64,000 nt of DNA from Candidatus Saccharimonadota bacterium (GCA_017480095.1 JAFVBG010000002.1:253728-317727), one strand, 5' to 3'; numbered from the stretch's first letter, positions 32,475 to 41,104 are shown. Notes: generated from the sequence alone by a model not told the origin. Made by a program: numbers and translations.

Positions 32475-33416
32475 ATGCCAGAGTTGCCGGAAGTTGAGAC
32501 GATAAAGCGCGGATTACAGGGGTTTTGCTTGAACAAAAAAATTGTTCGGGTAAAAAGTTACTGCGATAAATCTTTAATCGGTCCGCGCGAGATTGCTGAG
32601 GGGAGAACGGTCGAGAAGTTTCGGCGGTTTGGCAAAGCATTGGTAGTAGATTTGTCTGAGGGGGTTTCGCTGATGGTTCATCTGAGGATGACAGGGCAAC
32701 TTGTATGGGTTTCTTCTTCGGAAGAAGAAACCCAACAAGAAGAACCTAGTTCGATTTCAACATCGAAAAACGCGGTTTCCAATGTTGAAATAATTAAAAA
32801 TTTGATAAAAAATCGGTTCGCTGGTGGACATCCAAGTGATAATTTTACAGATAAGTTGCCAAACAAGCAGACGCGGGTGGAGATTGAGTTTGAAGGCGGC
32901 GGTAAACTGTTCTTCAACGACCAGCGAAAGTTTGGATTCATTAAAATCTTGCCGACGGACGAGGTTTTGCAGGACAAGTTTATCGCTAGTCTAGCGCCAG
33001 AACCGTGGAAAATGGAGGCGGAGGATTTTTACCAGCGGTTGCAGCGGCATAAGAACTCGCCGATTAAAGCGGTAATTCTGGACCAGAAAGTAATTTGTGG
33101 ATTGGGGAACATTTATGCGGACGAAGCACTGTTTTATGCGGGGATTCTGCCGACCAGAAAGGCGGGGGAAGTTTCCAAGACGGAAGCAAAATTACTACTA
33201 AAAGGCGCTTGCGAGGTGATGGAAAAATCCATCAATTCTGGCGGCAGCACGATGGCAACCTATGTCAAGGCAGATGGGACGAAAGGAGACTATTTGCGAC
33301 TGTTTGCACAAGTGTTTCGGCGGGAAGGTGAGCCATGTAACCGTTGTGGCACAGAAATTATCAAGACGAGAGTAGCAGGACGGGGGACGCACATTTGTCC
33401 GAGGTGTCAAAAATGA
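32475..33416 (+). CDS. mutM: Formamidopyrimidine-DNA glycosylase MutM with a palindromic insertion
   Basis: Excises 8-oxoguanine and FapyG and nicks the abasic site. The catalytic MPELPEVETIKRGL (Pro2 after Met removal, Glu3) is intact, as are HLRMTGQL, the H2TH segment VICGLGNIYADEALFYAGI, and a complete four-Cys zinc finger at the C-terminus (CNRCG ... CPRC). At 313 aa it is about 40 longer than usual; the extra Ser/Glu/Asn-rich segment (about residues 74-129) falls just after HLRMTGQL and is encoded by palindromic DNA (32695-32860). TATAAT lies 9 nt before the ATG. Confidence 0.95.
   Translation: MPELPEVETIKRGLQGFCLNKKIVRVKSYCDKSLIGPREIAEGRTVEKFRRFGKALVVDLSEGVSLMVHLRMTGQLVWVSSSEEETQQEEPSSISTSKNAVSNVEIIKNLIKNRFAGGHPSDNFTDKLPNKQTRVEIEFEGGGKLFFNDQRKFGFIKILPTDEVLQDKFIASLAPEPWKMEAEDFYQRLQRHKNSPIKAVILDQKVICGLGNIYADEALFYAGILPTRKAGEVSKTEAKLLLKGACEVMEKSINSGGSTMATYVKADGTKGDYLRLFAQVFRREGEPCNRCGTEIIKTRVAGRGTHICPRCQK
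32695..32860 (+). repeat. In-frame two-hairpin insertion in mutM
   Basis: Outer arms GGCAACTT (32695-32702) and AAGTTGCC (32853-32860). Inside are a perfect 14-bp hairpin TGGGTTTCTTCTTC-g-GAAGAAGAAACCCA (32706-32734) and a 9-bp one TTTCAACAT...ATGTTGAAA with inner GAAA/TTTC (32755-32790). The architecture is like the tRNA-Ser element, but the core differs from the pyrG/argS family. Confidence 0.75.
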
Positions 33417-33454
33417 ATATAGCCAAGGACTTTTCGCGAGCAGGGAGGTAATAG

Positions 33455-34069
33455 GTGAGTTTTTACGTGTTTTCGGGTAACGACCGGGTAAAGATTCAGG
33501 AGAAAATCCAGAAAATCTTAGGTGAGGATTATGAGATTTTTGAAGGTAATGCGCTGGATGCGACGAGTCTGATGGAAATATGTAGTGGCGCATCGTTGTT
33601 CGCGACGGAGCGGAAGATTTTGATTAAAGATCTAACGGTAAAAGGGAGTGAATTTAGTCCGTATGAGATTTTGAGCAAGTATGCTGATACTCCGCATACG
33701 ATTGTAATCTGGGAAAGTACGACGTCGCTAAAAAAAGCGTTTAAAGATTTTTGTAAATTATCGCAGGTGAAGAAGGAAAAAATCGACGCCGTCGAAACGG
33801 TGGATAGGTTTGCGATTTTCAAGATTTTTGATAAGGCTTTGGTGGATGGGGAAACGGCGCTCAAAGAATACCGTGCACTAAAGAGTGACCCATATATGGC
33901 GGTAGGGGCGTTAGCGAGCTGGGCGGTGAATAAATATAAGTTTCGCTATGGCGAGCGAGAAAAACGAATCGTAAAAGCCGTGGCGGAGCTGGATATGCAG
34001 ACAAAAACGTTAAAAATCGCGCCAGAGCTGCTGGTGGAGGCATTTTTAGCGCGGGTGAATAAAATATAG
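33455..34069 (+). CDS. holA: DNA polymerase III delta subunit (HolA), short form
   Basis: The clamp-loader delta subunit that opens the beta clamp. The 204-aa protein has a HolA-type N-terminal domain (FSGNDRVKIQEKIQKIL, SGASLFATERKILIKDL, TPHTIVIWESTTSLKKAFKD) and a helical end resembling the middle of the family (KSDPYMAVGALASWAVNKYKF). It is much shorter than the usual 330-345, so the C-terminal collar domain seems reduced. The start is GTG with GGGAGGTAAT upstream. Its place before rpsT matches the holA-rpsT neighbourhood of many bacteria, though rpsT here is on the other strand. Confidence 0.75.
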   Translation: MSFYVFSGNDRVKIQEKIQKILGEDYEIFEGNALDATSLMEICSGASLFATERKILIKDLTVKGSEFSPYEILSKYADTPHTIVIWESTTSLKKAFKDFCKLSQVKKEKIDAVETVDRFAIFKIFDKALVDGETALKEYRALKSDPYMAVGALASWAVNKYKFRYGEREKRIVKAVAELDMQTKTLKIAPELLVEAFLARVNKI

Positions 34070-34071
34070 CA

Positions 34072-34098
34072 TTAGCACTTTAATGGTGAGAGTGCTAA
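34072..34098. promoter_or_regulatory. Orphan CIRCE element
   Basis: TTAGCACTT-N9-GAGTGCTAA matches the CIRCE consensus with one mismatch and correct spacing. It lies 2 bp after the holA stop. No chaperone gene follows: downstream are only a hairpin (ATATGGC-gcaag-GCCATAT) and a possible 13-codon ORF at 34116-34157 (ATG GCG CAA ... TGA) with GGGGTGA upstream. Confidence 0.7.
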
Positions 34099-34154
34099 TA
34101 ACAGGGGTGAAAAATATGGCGCAAGGCCATATTTTAGTGTGTGAGGTGGGGTTT

Positions 34155-34184
34155 TGAAAAAATCACGAGCGTGGGGCTCGTGAT
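34155..34184 (-). terminator. rpsT terminator
   Basis: ATCACGAG-cgtgggg-CTCGTGAT; on the minus strand followed by TTTTTTC. Confidence 0.8.
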
Positions 34185-34190
34185 CTTGGG

Positions 34191-34577
34191 CTATTTTTTA
34201 GTAGAAGTCTTAGCAGTCTTCTTTGCAGTGGTTTTTGTTGCGGTTTTCTTAGCAGCGGTAGCTTTCTTCGCAGGAGCCTTCTTTGCGGTCTCGGCTTTGG
34301 CGGCTGGCTTGGCAGCTTTCTTGGCGGTGGACTTGATAGAGAGGGACTTGGCAAGCTTCATCAAGCTAGACTTGCGGCGAGAAGCGGTGTTCTTCTTGAT
34401 GAGACCTTTCTTTGCGGCTTTATCATATTCAGACTGGGCTTTGCGGAGATTTTCCTCAGTCGGGTTGGCTTTGAACTCTTTGAGCGTAGCCTTAATCGTG
34501 CGCTTAATCTGCTGATTCTTAGCAGTGCGCTTCACACTCTGACGAGCAGCTTTCTTTGCAGACTTAATAATCGGCAT
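34191..34577 (-). CDS. rpsT: Ribosomal protein bS20 with a histone H1-like tail
   Basis: S20 binds the 16S rRNA 5' and 3' minor domains. Residues 1 to about 85 are canonical (MPIIKSAKKAARQSVKRTAK, then ENLRKAQSEYDKAAKKGLIK and NTASRRKSSLMK). Residues about 86-128 add a Lys/Ala/Thr-rich tail (AAKPAAKAETAKKAPAKKAT and similar), resembling eukaryotic or bacterial H1-like domains. The usual length is about 87. The tail is encoded by a repetitive GCxAAG pattern. It might bind rRNA more tightly or bind DNA. Confidence 0.95.
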   Translation of the reverse strand: MPIIKSAKKAARQSVKRTAKNQQIKRTIKATLKEFKANPTEENLRKAQSEYDKAAKKGLIKKNTASRRKSSLMKLAKSLSIKSTAKKAAKPAAKAETAKKAPAKKATAAKKTATKTTAKKTAKTSTKK

Positions 34578-34652
34578 TTATCTTCCTATAGAATTAAATT
34601 ATTGTAATTTTCTTTATTATACACCAAGATGGGATTTTTGTAAAGAGGGAAA

Positions 34653-35150
34653 TTAAGGGGTGAGAAAAGTGGTAATCTGTTTAACTAGAGTGTCAAAAGT
34701 GTAGGTACTTAGCTCACCAATGAGGCGGACGGAGGATATGTGATCGGAGACGACAATACGGATATTTGGGATGGCAACATAGTAGGCGTGCCCATCAACA
34801 GTGATTGGTGGATACAGAGAAGAGTAGCGCGGATTGTCAAAAAGGGGAACGATGGCGACATATTTTGAAGAGAGGCGTTTCAAGATTAAACCTGGATGCG
34901 AAATAATCCCGTAAACATCAGGATATTTTCTGGAGCGGTCTGAGGTGAGCCAGGCAACTTGGCCAGCGGAAAGTTGCGCGATGGAAGTAAGAGGCATAGA
35001 CGAAGATTTAGTGGAGGTATTCTTGTTGGTCGTCTGTGAAGTGTGTCTGGAGGAAGACGTTGGTGGTTCCACTCGCGCACTGAGCTGGAGAAGGCTGAAC
35101 TCAATACTGGTTAGCTCATAATCTGTTGGAATTGTAGGTGGATTAAACAT
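34653..35150 (-). CDS. Unknown protein, possibly MazF/PemK-fold
   Basis: 165 aa. A Ser/Thr-rich N-terminal third is followed by a compact beta-rich part: LSAGQVAWLTSDRSRKYPDV, YVAIVPLFDNP and VSDHISSVRLIGELSTYTFD. The last part recalls the end of PemK/MazF toxins ('sDxIRsvs..RL...G.ls.e.l'), and 'GQVAWL' could stand for the 'GDIVWV' start strand, but the RP motif is missing. No antitoxin-like gene is adjacent. I place the start at 35150 (MFNPPTIPTDYEL), with AGAAGG upstream and TATAAT about 20 nt before; 43 more upstream codons are open but cross the promoter. Confidence 0.4.
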   Translation of the reverse strand: MFNPPTIPTDYELTSIEFSLLQLSARVEPPTSSSRHTSQTTNKNTSTKSSSMPLTSIAQLSAGQVAWLTSDRSRKYPDVYGIISHPGLILKRLSSKYVAIVPLFDNPRYSSLYPPITVDGHAYYVAIPNIRIVVSDHISSVRLIGELSTYTFDTLVKQITTFLTP

Positions 35151-35317
35151 GATTTTTTGTACCTTCTGGTAGGATATTATAGCGTACCACAGCTTAAACT
35201 GAGGGGCTAAAAATCGAGTTATGCGACATTCTGTTGCATAAGTTGAAAAAATAGTGAAAAAAGGTTTACATTTTACCATAAGTATGATAGACTAAAGAAA
35301 AGTAGGCAAAAATAAAA

Positions 35318-37999
35318 ATGCAGAATCAAGGTCAGCAATTTGGAACACCGATGAGCCCGATGGGTAATGGGGTGGGCGTTGGTGCGCCGATGAATGGTGG
35401 GGGCGGGATGCCTGGTGTGCAAGGGGGAGCGCCTGCTGTGCCGAGCGGAATCGTGCCACGACCGATTAATAATATGGCATCAAACGTGGCGACGAAGATT
35501 GAACAATCTTCAAATATCCTCGTAGCCTTATCTAAAGACCCAAGTGTAGATGAAATATCGGCAGCGCTTGGTCTCACGATGTTGCTCGATGGCATGGGGA
35601 AACACGTGACAGCGATTTACTCCGGTAGGACGCCAAATGCGATTAGATTTTTGAAACCAGAAAAGACTTTTGAGACTAATGCCAACAGCTTGCAAGATTT
35701 TATTATTGCCCTGAATAAAGACAAGGCAGACCATCTACGCTATAAGGTGGATGGGGATTTTGTCAAAGTATATATTACACCGTATAAAACCACGATTACA
35801 GAGAGAGATTTGGAGTTCTCGCACGGTGATTTCAATGTGGATTTGGTAGTCTCGCTAGGGGTGGAGACCGAGGGGGAGCTAGACGCCGCCTTAGCAGAGC
35901 ATGGTCGAATTATGCATGACGCGGGTTCGATTAATATCACGATTGAACCATCTGGAAAGTTTGCCGAGATGGAATGGAGCGAGCCGGGGGCAAGCTCCGT
36001 CTGTGAGATGGTGACAAAGTTGACCGAGCAGTTTAGAAACCGTCCAGCTTTGACTCAAGAGGTTGCGACGGCACTCTTGACGGGAATTGTCTCGAATACG
36101 GATAGATTTATGAATGAAAAGACAACGCCAGAGGTGATGGGTGTGGCGTCGAAGTTGATGCAGGCGGGAGCAAATCAGATGCTAATCTCGATGAACATCT
36201 CGAAGGATAAGGGGCCGATGAAGATGGGGGCGCAGAGCGAAGAGAAGAGTGAAGATGAGAAAAAGGGTGAACCAGAGACTGATGCTGAAAATGAGCAAAA
36301 GATTGAAGAAGAGTTGGCGAAGCCTTTGAAACATAAGGATGAAAAAGAAATTCCTGCCGAGAAGTCGGACGAGAAGAAGCCTGAAGAAAAAACTGAGGAG
36401 AAGTCTGAGGAAGAGCGCTCTAAAGAAGCCAAAGAGCTAGATGATTTGGCGGCCAGCGTAGTAGCGGCGGCAGAAGAAAGTGCCGAGAAGATGCCAGGGA
36501 AAGTGCCAGATAGCTCGCCAAGACTGGAGATCGAGGGGGAGAAAGAGAAGCCTGAAGAAAAATCCGAAGAAGAACCGTCTGAAGAGAAAGAAGAGGCGGA
36601 CGACGAAGAGGACTCTAAGTCAAAAGAGCTTTTGGATGAGCAGAGTTTTGAAGATAAGATTATGGCGGAACGTGAAGCGGCCAACAAATTTGGTGAAGGC
36701 TTGCCAAACGCACCAAAAGAGCATAAGATTCCAGGCTCTAGCAACGTAAACGAGAGTGATGAAAGCGAAAAAAAGGAAGACGCTAGGCTTTTGACGCGTG
36801 AGAAGTTTGACGAGGACGAAGAGGAAAAGTCTGAAGATTCTGAGAAGGCAGAAGAGAAGAAAGAAAAAGATTTGTCTGCCGAAGAAGAGCTAGATAAGAT
36901 GGTCTCTCAGAATATGGGGGTGGGTGGCCAGTCGAGTGGTGGTGTGATGAACGAGCTGAAAATGATGGGGGCGATGCCAGCCGACCAGATGAAGAACATG
37001 ATGGGCGAAATGCCGACGCCACTGAAAGGTAGTACACGACTTGACACGACTGGGGCGGCAAATGTGCGTGACCTGGCCAAGCTGAAGAAGGGCGTAGTCT
37101 TGACCGAGGAGATGGATGCTGAAGATGTCTTAGGTGAAGAATCGGCAGCGGCGAGTGAGAAGGTGCTAAACTCGGATATTTACCCAGAAATTCACGATTT
37201 GCCAGAGAACCCAGAGATTAAGCCGACTAGGCCGAAGGATTATGGCGCGATGATGGATTCAGCATTGGCGGAGCCGCTTCCGGGGATGACTAATTCAAAC
37301 TCGTCTCAATCGCCGATTGTGCAAGCTCCAGTAGCGCAGGGGCCAAGTTTGCAAGGACTTCAGAATTTGTTGAACCCAGCGGCGCAGATGGCTCCGCAAG
37401 TGGCGAACCAGCCAGAGGCTAACCACATCCCGACGATGGAATATATTCCAGACACTCCGACTGGAGTTGAGAATCCAGCTCAGATGAATGGGCAGTATTT
37501 GGCGGCACCGCAGCAGATGCTAAATCCGCAGATGATGGCTCAGCCGATGCAACCTTCCCAGATGTCAATGATGCAACAGCCGATGATGAGTCAGCCATTG
37601 ACGCCGCAACAGTTGGCAATGCAGGTGATGTCGCAGATGTCACCGACTCAGCAGGGGACGCAACAAGCACAACCAGTGATGACGCCGGCGCCACAAGGTT
37701 CGGGGATGAACGGCAACTTGCCAATGCCAGATATTAATTTCCCAGCGCCACCAGCGCCACCAGTAGATTTCTCGCAGATGATGCCACCAACGATGGATGG
37801 TTCAATGCCAATGCAACAGCCGATGATGCAACCGCAGATGCCGATGCAAGAGATGCCACAACAGTCGATGCAACAACCGATGATGCAACAACCAGCACAG
37901 CAAATGCCGCAAATGCAACAACCGGCACAAAATAGTATGACGGCGGGGCAACTGGTGCAACAAAATGACCCTTCGGCATTTCGTATTCCAGGAATGTAG
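35318..37999 (+). CDS. Degenerate DHH-like protein with acidic and Gln/Met-rich tails
   Basis: 893 aa in four parts: a Gly/Met/Pro start (1-45); a DHH/NrnA-like domain (about 46-300) with VALSKDPSVDEISAALGLTM where active enzymes have a HxxPDGDA motif, and HDAGSINITIEPSG where they have DHH; a Glu/Lys/Ser-rich region (about 305-530) with mostly charged repeats; and a low-complexity Gln/Met/Pro tail (about 640-893, for example QQPMMQPQMPMQEMPQQSMQ). The metal ligands are lost, so phosphodiesterase activity is unlikely. It may act as a scaffold or nucleotide sensor. -10 box TATGAT near 35284; leader of about 25 nt. Confidence 0.6.
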   Translation: MQNQGQQFGTPMSPMGNGVGVGAPMNGGGGMPGVQGGAPAVPSGIVPRPINNMASNVATKIEQSSNILVALSKDPSVDEISAALGLTMLLDGMGKHVTAIYSGRTPNAIRFLKPEKTFETNANSLQDFIIALNKDKADHLRYKVDGDFVKVYITPYKTTITERDLEFSHGDFNVDLVVSLGVETEGELDAALAEHGRIMHDAGSINITIEPSGKFAEMEWSEPGASSVCEMVTKLTEQFRNRPALTQEVATALLTGIVSNTDRFMNEKTTPEVMGVASKLMQAGANQMLISMNISKDKGPMKMGAQSEEKSEDEKKGEPETDAENEQKIEEELAKPLKHKDEKEIPAEKSDEKKPEEKTEEKSEEERSKEAKELDDLAASVVAAAEESAEKMPGKVPDSSPRLEIEGEKEKPEEKSEEEPSEEKEEADDEEDSKSKELLDEQSFEDKIMAEREAANKFGEGLPNAPKEHKIPGSSNVNESDESEKKEDARLLTREKFDEDEEEKSEDSEKAEEKKEKDLSAEEELDKMVSQNMGVGGQSSGGVMNELKMMGAMPADQMKNMMGEMPTPLKGSTRLDTTGAANVRDLAKLKKGVVLTEEMDAEDVLGEESAAASEKVLNSDIYPEIHDLPENPEIKPTRPKDYGAMMDSALAEPLPGMTNSNSSQSPIVQAPVAQGPSLQGLQNLLNPAAQMAPQVANQPEANHIPTMEYIPDTPTGVENPAQMNGQYLAAPQQMLNPQMMAQPMQPSQMSMMQQPMMSQPLTPQQLAMQVMSQMSPTQQGTQQAQPVMTPAPQGSGMNGNLPMPDINFPAPPAPPVDFSQMMPPTMDGSMPMQQPMMQPQMPMQEMPQQSMQQPMMQQPAQQMPQMQQPAQNSMTAGQLVQQNDPSAFRIPGM

Positions 38000-38012
38000 T
38001 ATAATATAGGGT

Positions 38013-38702
38013 ATGATACTTTTAGTTGATAAACCTGCTGGGATGACTTCGTTTGGGGTAGTGGCAAGATTACGAAGAGTCGTGACGGAGAAGAGAAAGA
38101 TTGAGGCAATTCGGAAAGGCGAGACGCCACCGAAGCGGGAGAAGGTTGGGCATACTGGTACGCTAGACCCGTTTGCGACGGGACTTTTGATTGTGATGAC
38201 GGGGAAAGACACGAAGAAATGCCAGGAGTATCTGAAGAAAGATAAAACCTACGAAGCGACAATTTGCCTAGGCAAAACTTCGACTACCGGAGATGTTGAG
38301 GGAGAGATTACGGAGATTTCGGATGTGAAACCGAGTAAGGCAGAAGTCGAAAAGGCTGTGCAGAGTTTTCAGGGGAAAATTACGCAGAAATTGCCGGCTT
38401 ACTCGGCGGTAAAGGTGGATGGGGAAAGAGCGTATAAATTAGCACGAAGAGGCGTGGAAGTGGAGATGCCAGAGCGCGAGGTGGAAGTTTATGCGATTGA
38501 AGTTCTAGACTATAATTATCCAGAGTTAAAGATTCGAGCGCACGTTTCGAGTGGGACATATATTCGGACATTAGGTGAAGACATTGGTAAAAAACTGGGT
38601 GTGGGCGGATATTTGACGGCACTCAGGCGGACAAAGACTGGGATTTATGGCATCGAGAATGCGGAAGAACTTGATGTCTTGATGGAAAAACTAGCAAAAT
38701 AG
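38013..38702 (+). CDS. truB: tRNA pseudouridine(55) synthase TruB, short form
   Basis: Makes pseudouridine 55 in the T loop of tRNAs. The 229-aa protein has LLVDKPAGMTSFGVVARLR, the catalytic HTGTLDPFATGLL with Asp, KTYEATICLGKTSTTGDVEG and the VSSGTYIRTLGEDIGKKLG motif. It ends soon after RRTKTGIYGIENA, so the C-terminal PUA-like domain of longer TruBs is absent. TATAAT (38000-38005) overlaps the upstream stop and lies 7 nt before the ATG: leaderless. Confidence 0.95.
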   Translation: MILLVDKPAGMTSFGVVARLRRVVTEKRKIEAIRKGETPPKREKVGHTGTLDPFATGLLIVMTGKDTKKCQEYLKKDKTYEATICLGKTSTTGDVEGEITEISDVKPSKAEVEKAVQSFQGKITQKLPAYSAVKVDGERAYKLARRGVEVEMPEREVEVYAIEVLDYNYPELKIRAHVSSGTYIRTLGEDIGKKLGVGGYLTALRRTKTGIYGIENAEELDVLMEKLAK

Positions 38703-38775
38703 TTAGAGTGTCATACAAAAGGCTTTTGCTTTTTATCGACTTGGTGTATAATATAGATATATTTTAGGAGGTAAA

Positions 38776-41031
38776 ATGGCCGGTCCAGAGGCAGCGAAGA
38801 ATAGTGTTGATAATAATGGTGGTAAGACAGGATGGGAAAGTGTTGCTGCCCAGGAATTTCGTGGGGAGACGAATATAAACAGTAAGACTGGCGATTCGAG
38901 AACTTTCACTCTAAAGGATAATTATCCACGGATGGAGGGAGAGACTAAGAGCCAGTGGCAGGAACGTCTGGACAAAATTCAGTCTGCGATAGACGAAGCA
39001 GAAGCTGAAGGTGCCGCCGCGGATGAGAAAAAGGCCTACGAAACCTCCAAGTTTGGCCAGGAAGAGAAGAAATATCGTGACCTCTATGACACTCTAGAAG
39101 AAAGCGCTTTCGAGCGAAGCGATAAGGATTGGGCAAGTATCGACAAAATGCTAGCCGAGGGGAAAATTACGGCGGAGCGAGCAGACTATTTGAAGGAACT
39201 TTCAAATAGGAGAGCGGTAGAGGGAATTGATGCAGCAAAAGCGAAAACTGAGGAGATAATCTCTGGTATTCACCAGGATTACGAAGACAGTAAGGCGGTA
39301 GGGACACCCGAAGAGCAAAAGAAATATCGCCAGTTCTTTGAAGAGCGCAAAGAAGAAAACTACCAGAATATGAAACGGACTGGGCGGTTGACGAATCAGG
39401 AGCAGTATTATACTTCTAAAGCTGCAAAGGCCGAGGATTCTACGGTGGCGAATACGGAGGCGAAGCCAGTTGCGTCAAGTGCTCCTGAAAATGCCGGCAC
39501 GAAAGCCACGGAGGTGAAGCCAGAAGAGGTGGCGCAGACGGTAGAGGATCTAGAGGGGGAAAAGGCACAGGCAGAAAAGAAAGCTGAAGCCGAGAAAGCC
39601 GAACAGGTAGAGAAGGCTGAAGATAAGAAAGCAGAGAAGACTGCCGATAAGAAGGCTGAACAAAGAGAAGAAGAACCTAACTATAGCATGAAAGAAATCC
39701 TGGAAAAGGGAAAAGACATCGTGCCGAGCTACATGGTGGAATACTGGGAAAAAGCCTGCGAAAAATACTCGGTAGAGGAAATGCGTGGCATTACGATTGC
39801 ACTTGAAAACTTGAAGAATAATAATCGCGACGCGGCGATGAAAGAAGTCCGAGGGAAGTGGATTGAAGACGGTTTCGTGATGGGAGCGATTGCGATGTTT
39901 GACCCAGCGGGGATTAAGCTCATCCGTGATGCCTTGACTGAAGAATATGGTGCGCCAAATGACCACAACAAAGATTATTTGGATAGATATACACGTTATC
40001 ATGAACGCAAGCAGAAAGAGTTGGCAAAGACTGGCGAGCAGAAGTCTGCAGAAGCGGACAAACCGAAGAAAGTACAGCCAGACATGGGTGGCAGAGCTAG
40101 TGGTGAAGCTGCTGGTGAACAGAAGAAGAGTGCGGACGGCATGCTGGAGGGTGCGGATGAGTTTGGCCGGGATACTTGGAGAGGGGAGTTTATCGGGCTT
40201 GTTAAAGAGCTAACTAAAAATCCAGGCGAAGAAAACCAGAAGAAGCTTAACCAGCTACGGATGGCGAAAGGCGTCATCGAGGGGGTGAATGCTGGGCAGA
40301 AGTTGAGCGACGAACAGATGGCTGGTCTTTACCAAGTAGAGAATAAGCAGGCACTAACTTATGTGCTCAAACACTCGCCAGCGGCGGTTAATATGCTTGA
40401 AGATTACCGCAAGCGGAACGGTGCGAAGGAAGAGGAACTGAAGACTTTTGGTCTGTGGCGTGAGGATTATGCAAAACGCAAAGAGGCTTATGAAGAGAGG
40501 AAAAACGGCAAAAAAGTTGATTCTACTAAGTTAGATACAAAATCTGCAGAGGCCGGGACGAAGGCTGAGACGTCAACACAAGAGTCAGAGGCGAAGCCAG
40601 CTGCTGAGGAGGAGATTCCTGGGTACCATGGCGAGGAGAAGGTAAAAACAAACCCAGATTATTTCGGCCAGTTTGAAGTGAATCCTGATGACCCTTATTA
40701 TGTTGAGGGAGTGAAAGACATTGTCAATCAGCAGATTCAGAGTATCGTCAGCCGGCTTGAGGGTATGAGTCCAAAAGACCGAAAGCACGAGGAAGAGTCG
40801 CTTAAGCTGATTACAAAAGCTCTAGAGAAGATGGCGCAAGATGGAAAAGTGTCGGAAAGATTACTAGGGAAGATTAATGGCATGGGGGCTTCGTTAACCG
40901 CTGGCGTATTGCGTGGACATGGCGATAGTTACAAGAAGCACTCTGAAAACGCGGACGAGGTGGCTGCAAAGTTGGATTATGCGCTAACTAAGTACTACCA
41001 GGATCACGGTTACCGTCAGGGAAGAAGGTAG
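38776..41031 (+). CDS. Large Lys/Glu/Ala-rich helical protein, unknown
   Basis: 751 aa, highly charged, without signal peptide or membrane helix. Helical, probably coiled-coil segments (ERLDKIQSAIDEAEAEGAAA, then AQAEKKAEAEKAEQVEKAED) alternate with two more ordered regions: about residues 300-410 (EEPNYSMKEILEKGKDIVPS ... FVMGAIAMFDPAGIKLIRD) and 650-751 (QIQSIVSRLEGMSPKDRKHE ... KLDYALTKYYQDHGYRQG). I recognise no family. It has a leader with AGGAGGT 6 nt from the ATG. It may be a CPR-specific structural or nucleoid-associated protein. Confidence 0.55.
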   Translation: MAGPEAAKNSVDNNGGKTGWESVAAQEFRGETNINSKTGDSRTFTLKDNYPRMEGETKSQWQERLDKIQSAIDEAEAEGAAADEKKAYETSKFGQEEKKYRDLYDTLEESAFERSDKDWASIDKMLAEGKITAERADYLKELSNRRAVEGIDAAKAKTEEIISGIHQDYEDSKAVGTPEEQKKYRQFFEERKEENYQNMKRTGRLTNQEQYYTSKAAKAEDSTVANTEAKPVASSAPENAGTKATEVKPEEVAQTVEDLEGEKAQAEKKAEAEKAEQVEKAEDKKAEKTADKKAEQREEEPNYSMKEILEKGKDIVPSYMVEYWEKACEKYSVEEMRGITIALENLKNNNRDAAMKEVRGKWIEDGFVMGAIAMFDPAGIKLIRDALTEEYGAPNDHNKDYLDRYTRYHERKQKELAKTGEQKSAEADKPKKVQPDMGGRASGEAAGEQKKSADGMLEGADEFGRDTWRGEFIGLVKELTKNPGEENQKKLNQLRMAKGVIEGVNAGQKLSDEQMAGLYQVENKQALTYVLKHSPAAVNMLEDYRKRNGAKEEELKTFGLWREDYAKRKEAYEERKNGKKVDSTKLDTKSAEAGTKAETSTQESEAKPAAEEEIPGYHGEEKVKTNPDYFGQFEVNPDDPYYVEGVKDIVNQQIQSIVSRLEGMSPKDRKHEEESLKLITKALEKMAQDGKVSERLLGKINGMGASLTAGVLRGHGDSYKKHSENADEVAAKLDYALTKYYQDHGYRQGRR

Positions 41032-41049
41032 CGTAGAGCTACCAATCTC

Positions 41050-41104
41050 GGTATTTCTCCTCGTTTGCCTATCAGATAGGTGCGTTGTACCTGGAGAAAA
41101 TACC
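41050..41104. repeat. Intergenic palindromic element (family A), 41.05 kb
   Basis: Arms GGTATTTCTCC (41050-41060) and GGAGAAAATACC (41093-41104). The core reads TCGTTTGCC-tatcagata-GG-TGCGTTGTACCT, with an inner CCTATC/GATAGG hairpin. The core is like that of the 48.9- and 56.6-kb elements. It lies between the 751-aa protein and rpsO. Confidence 0.7.

Noticed and set aside
33414-33416. Genetic code 25 (TGA as glycine), as in some CPR bacteria
   Set aside because: mutM and alkD end with TGA exactly where the protein families end, and conserved glycines use GGN codons. Standard code 11 applies.
36175-36744. 189-codon open frame antisense to the 893-aa gene
   Set aside because: It is a Ser/Phe-rich shadow of the Glu/Lys codons on the other strand; no start signal or homology.
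37480-37960. Repeated CAACAGCCGATGATG-like units, at first glance like a CRISPR or tandem repeat array
   Set aside because: They are in-frame Gln/Met/Pro codons of the 893-aa protein, irregular in spacing, without spacers. No CRISPR array or cas gene is visible in the window.
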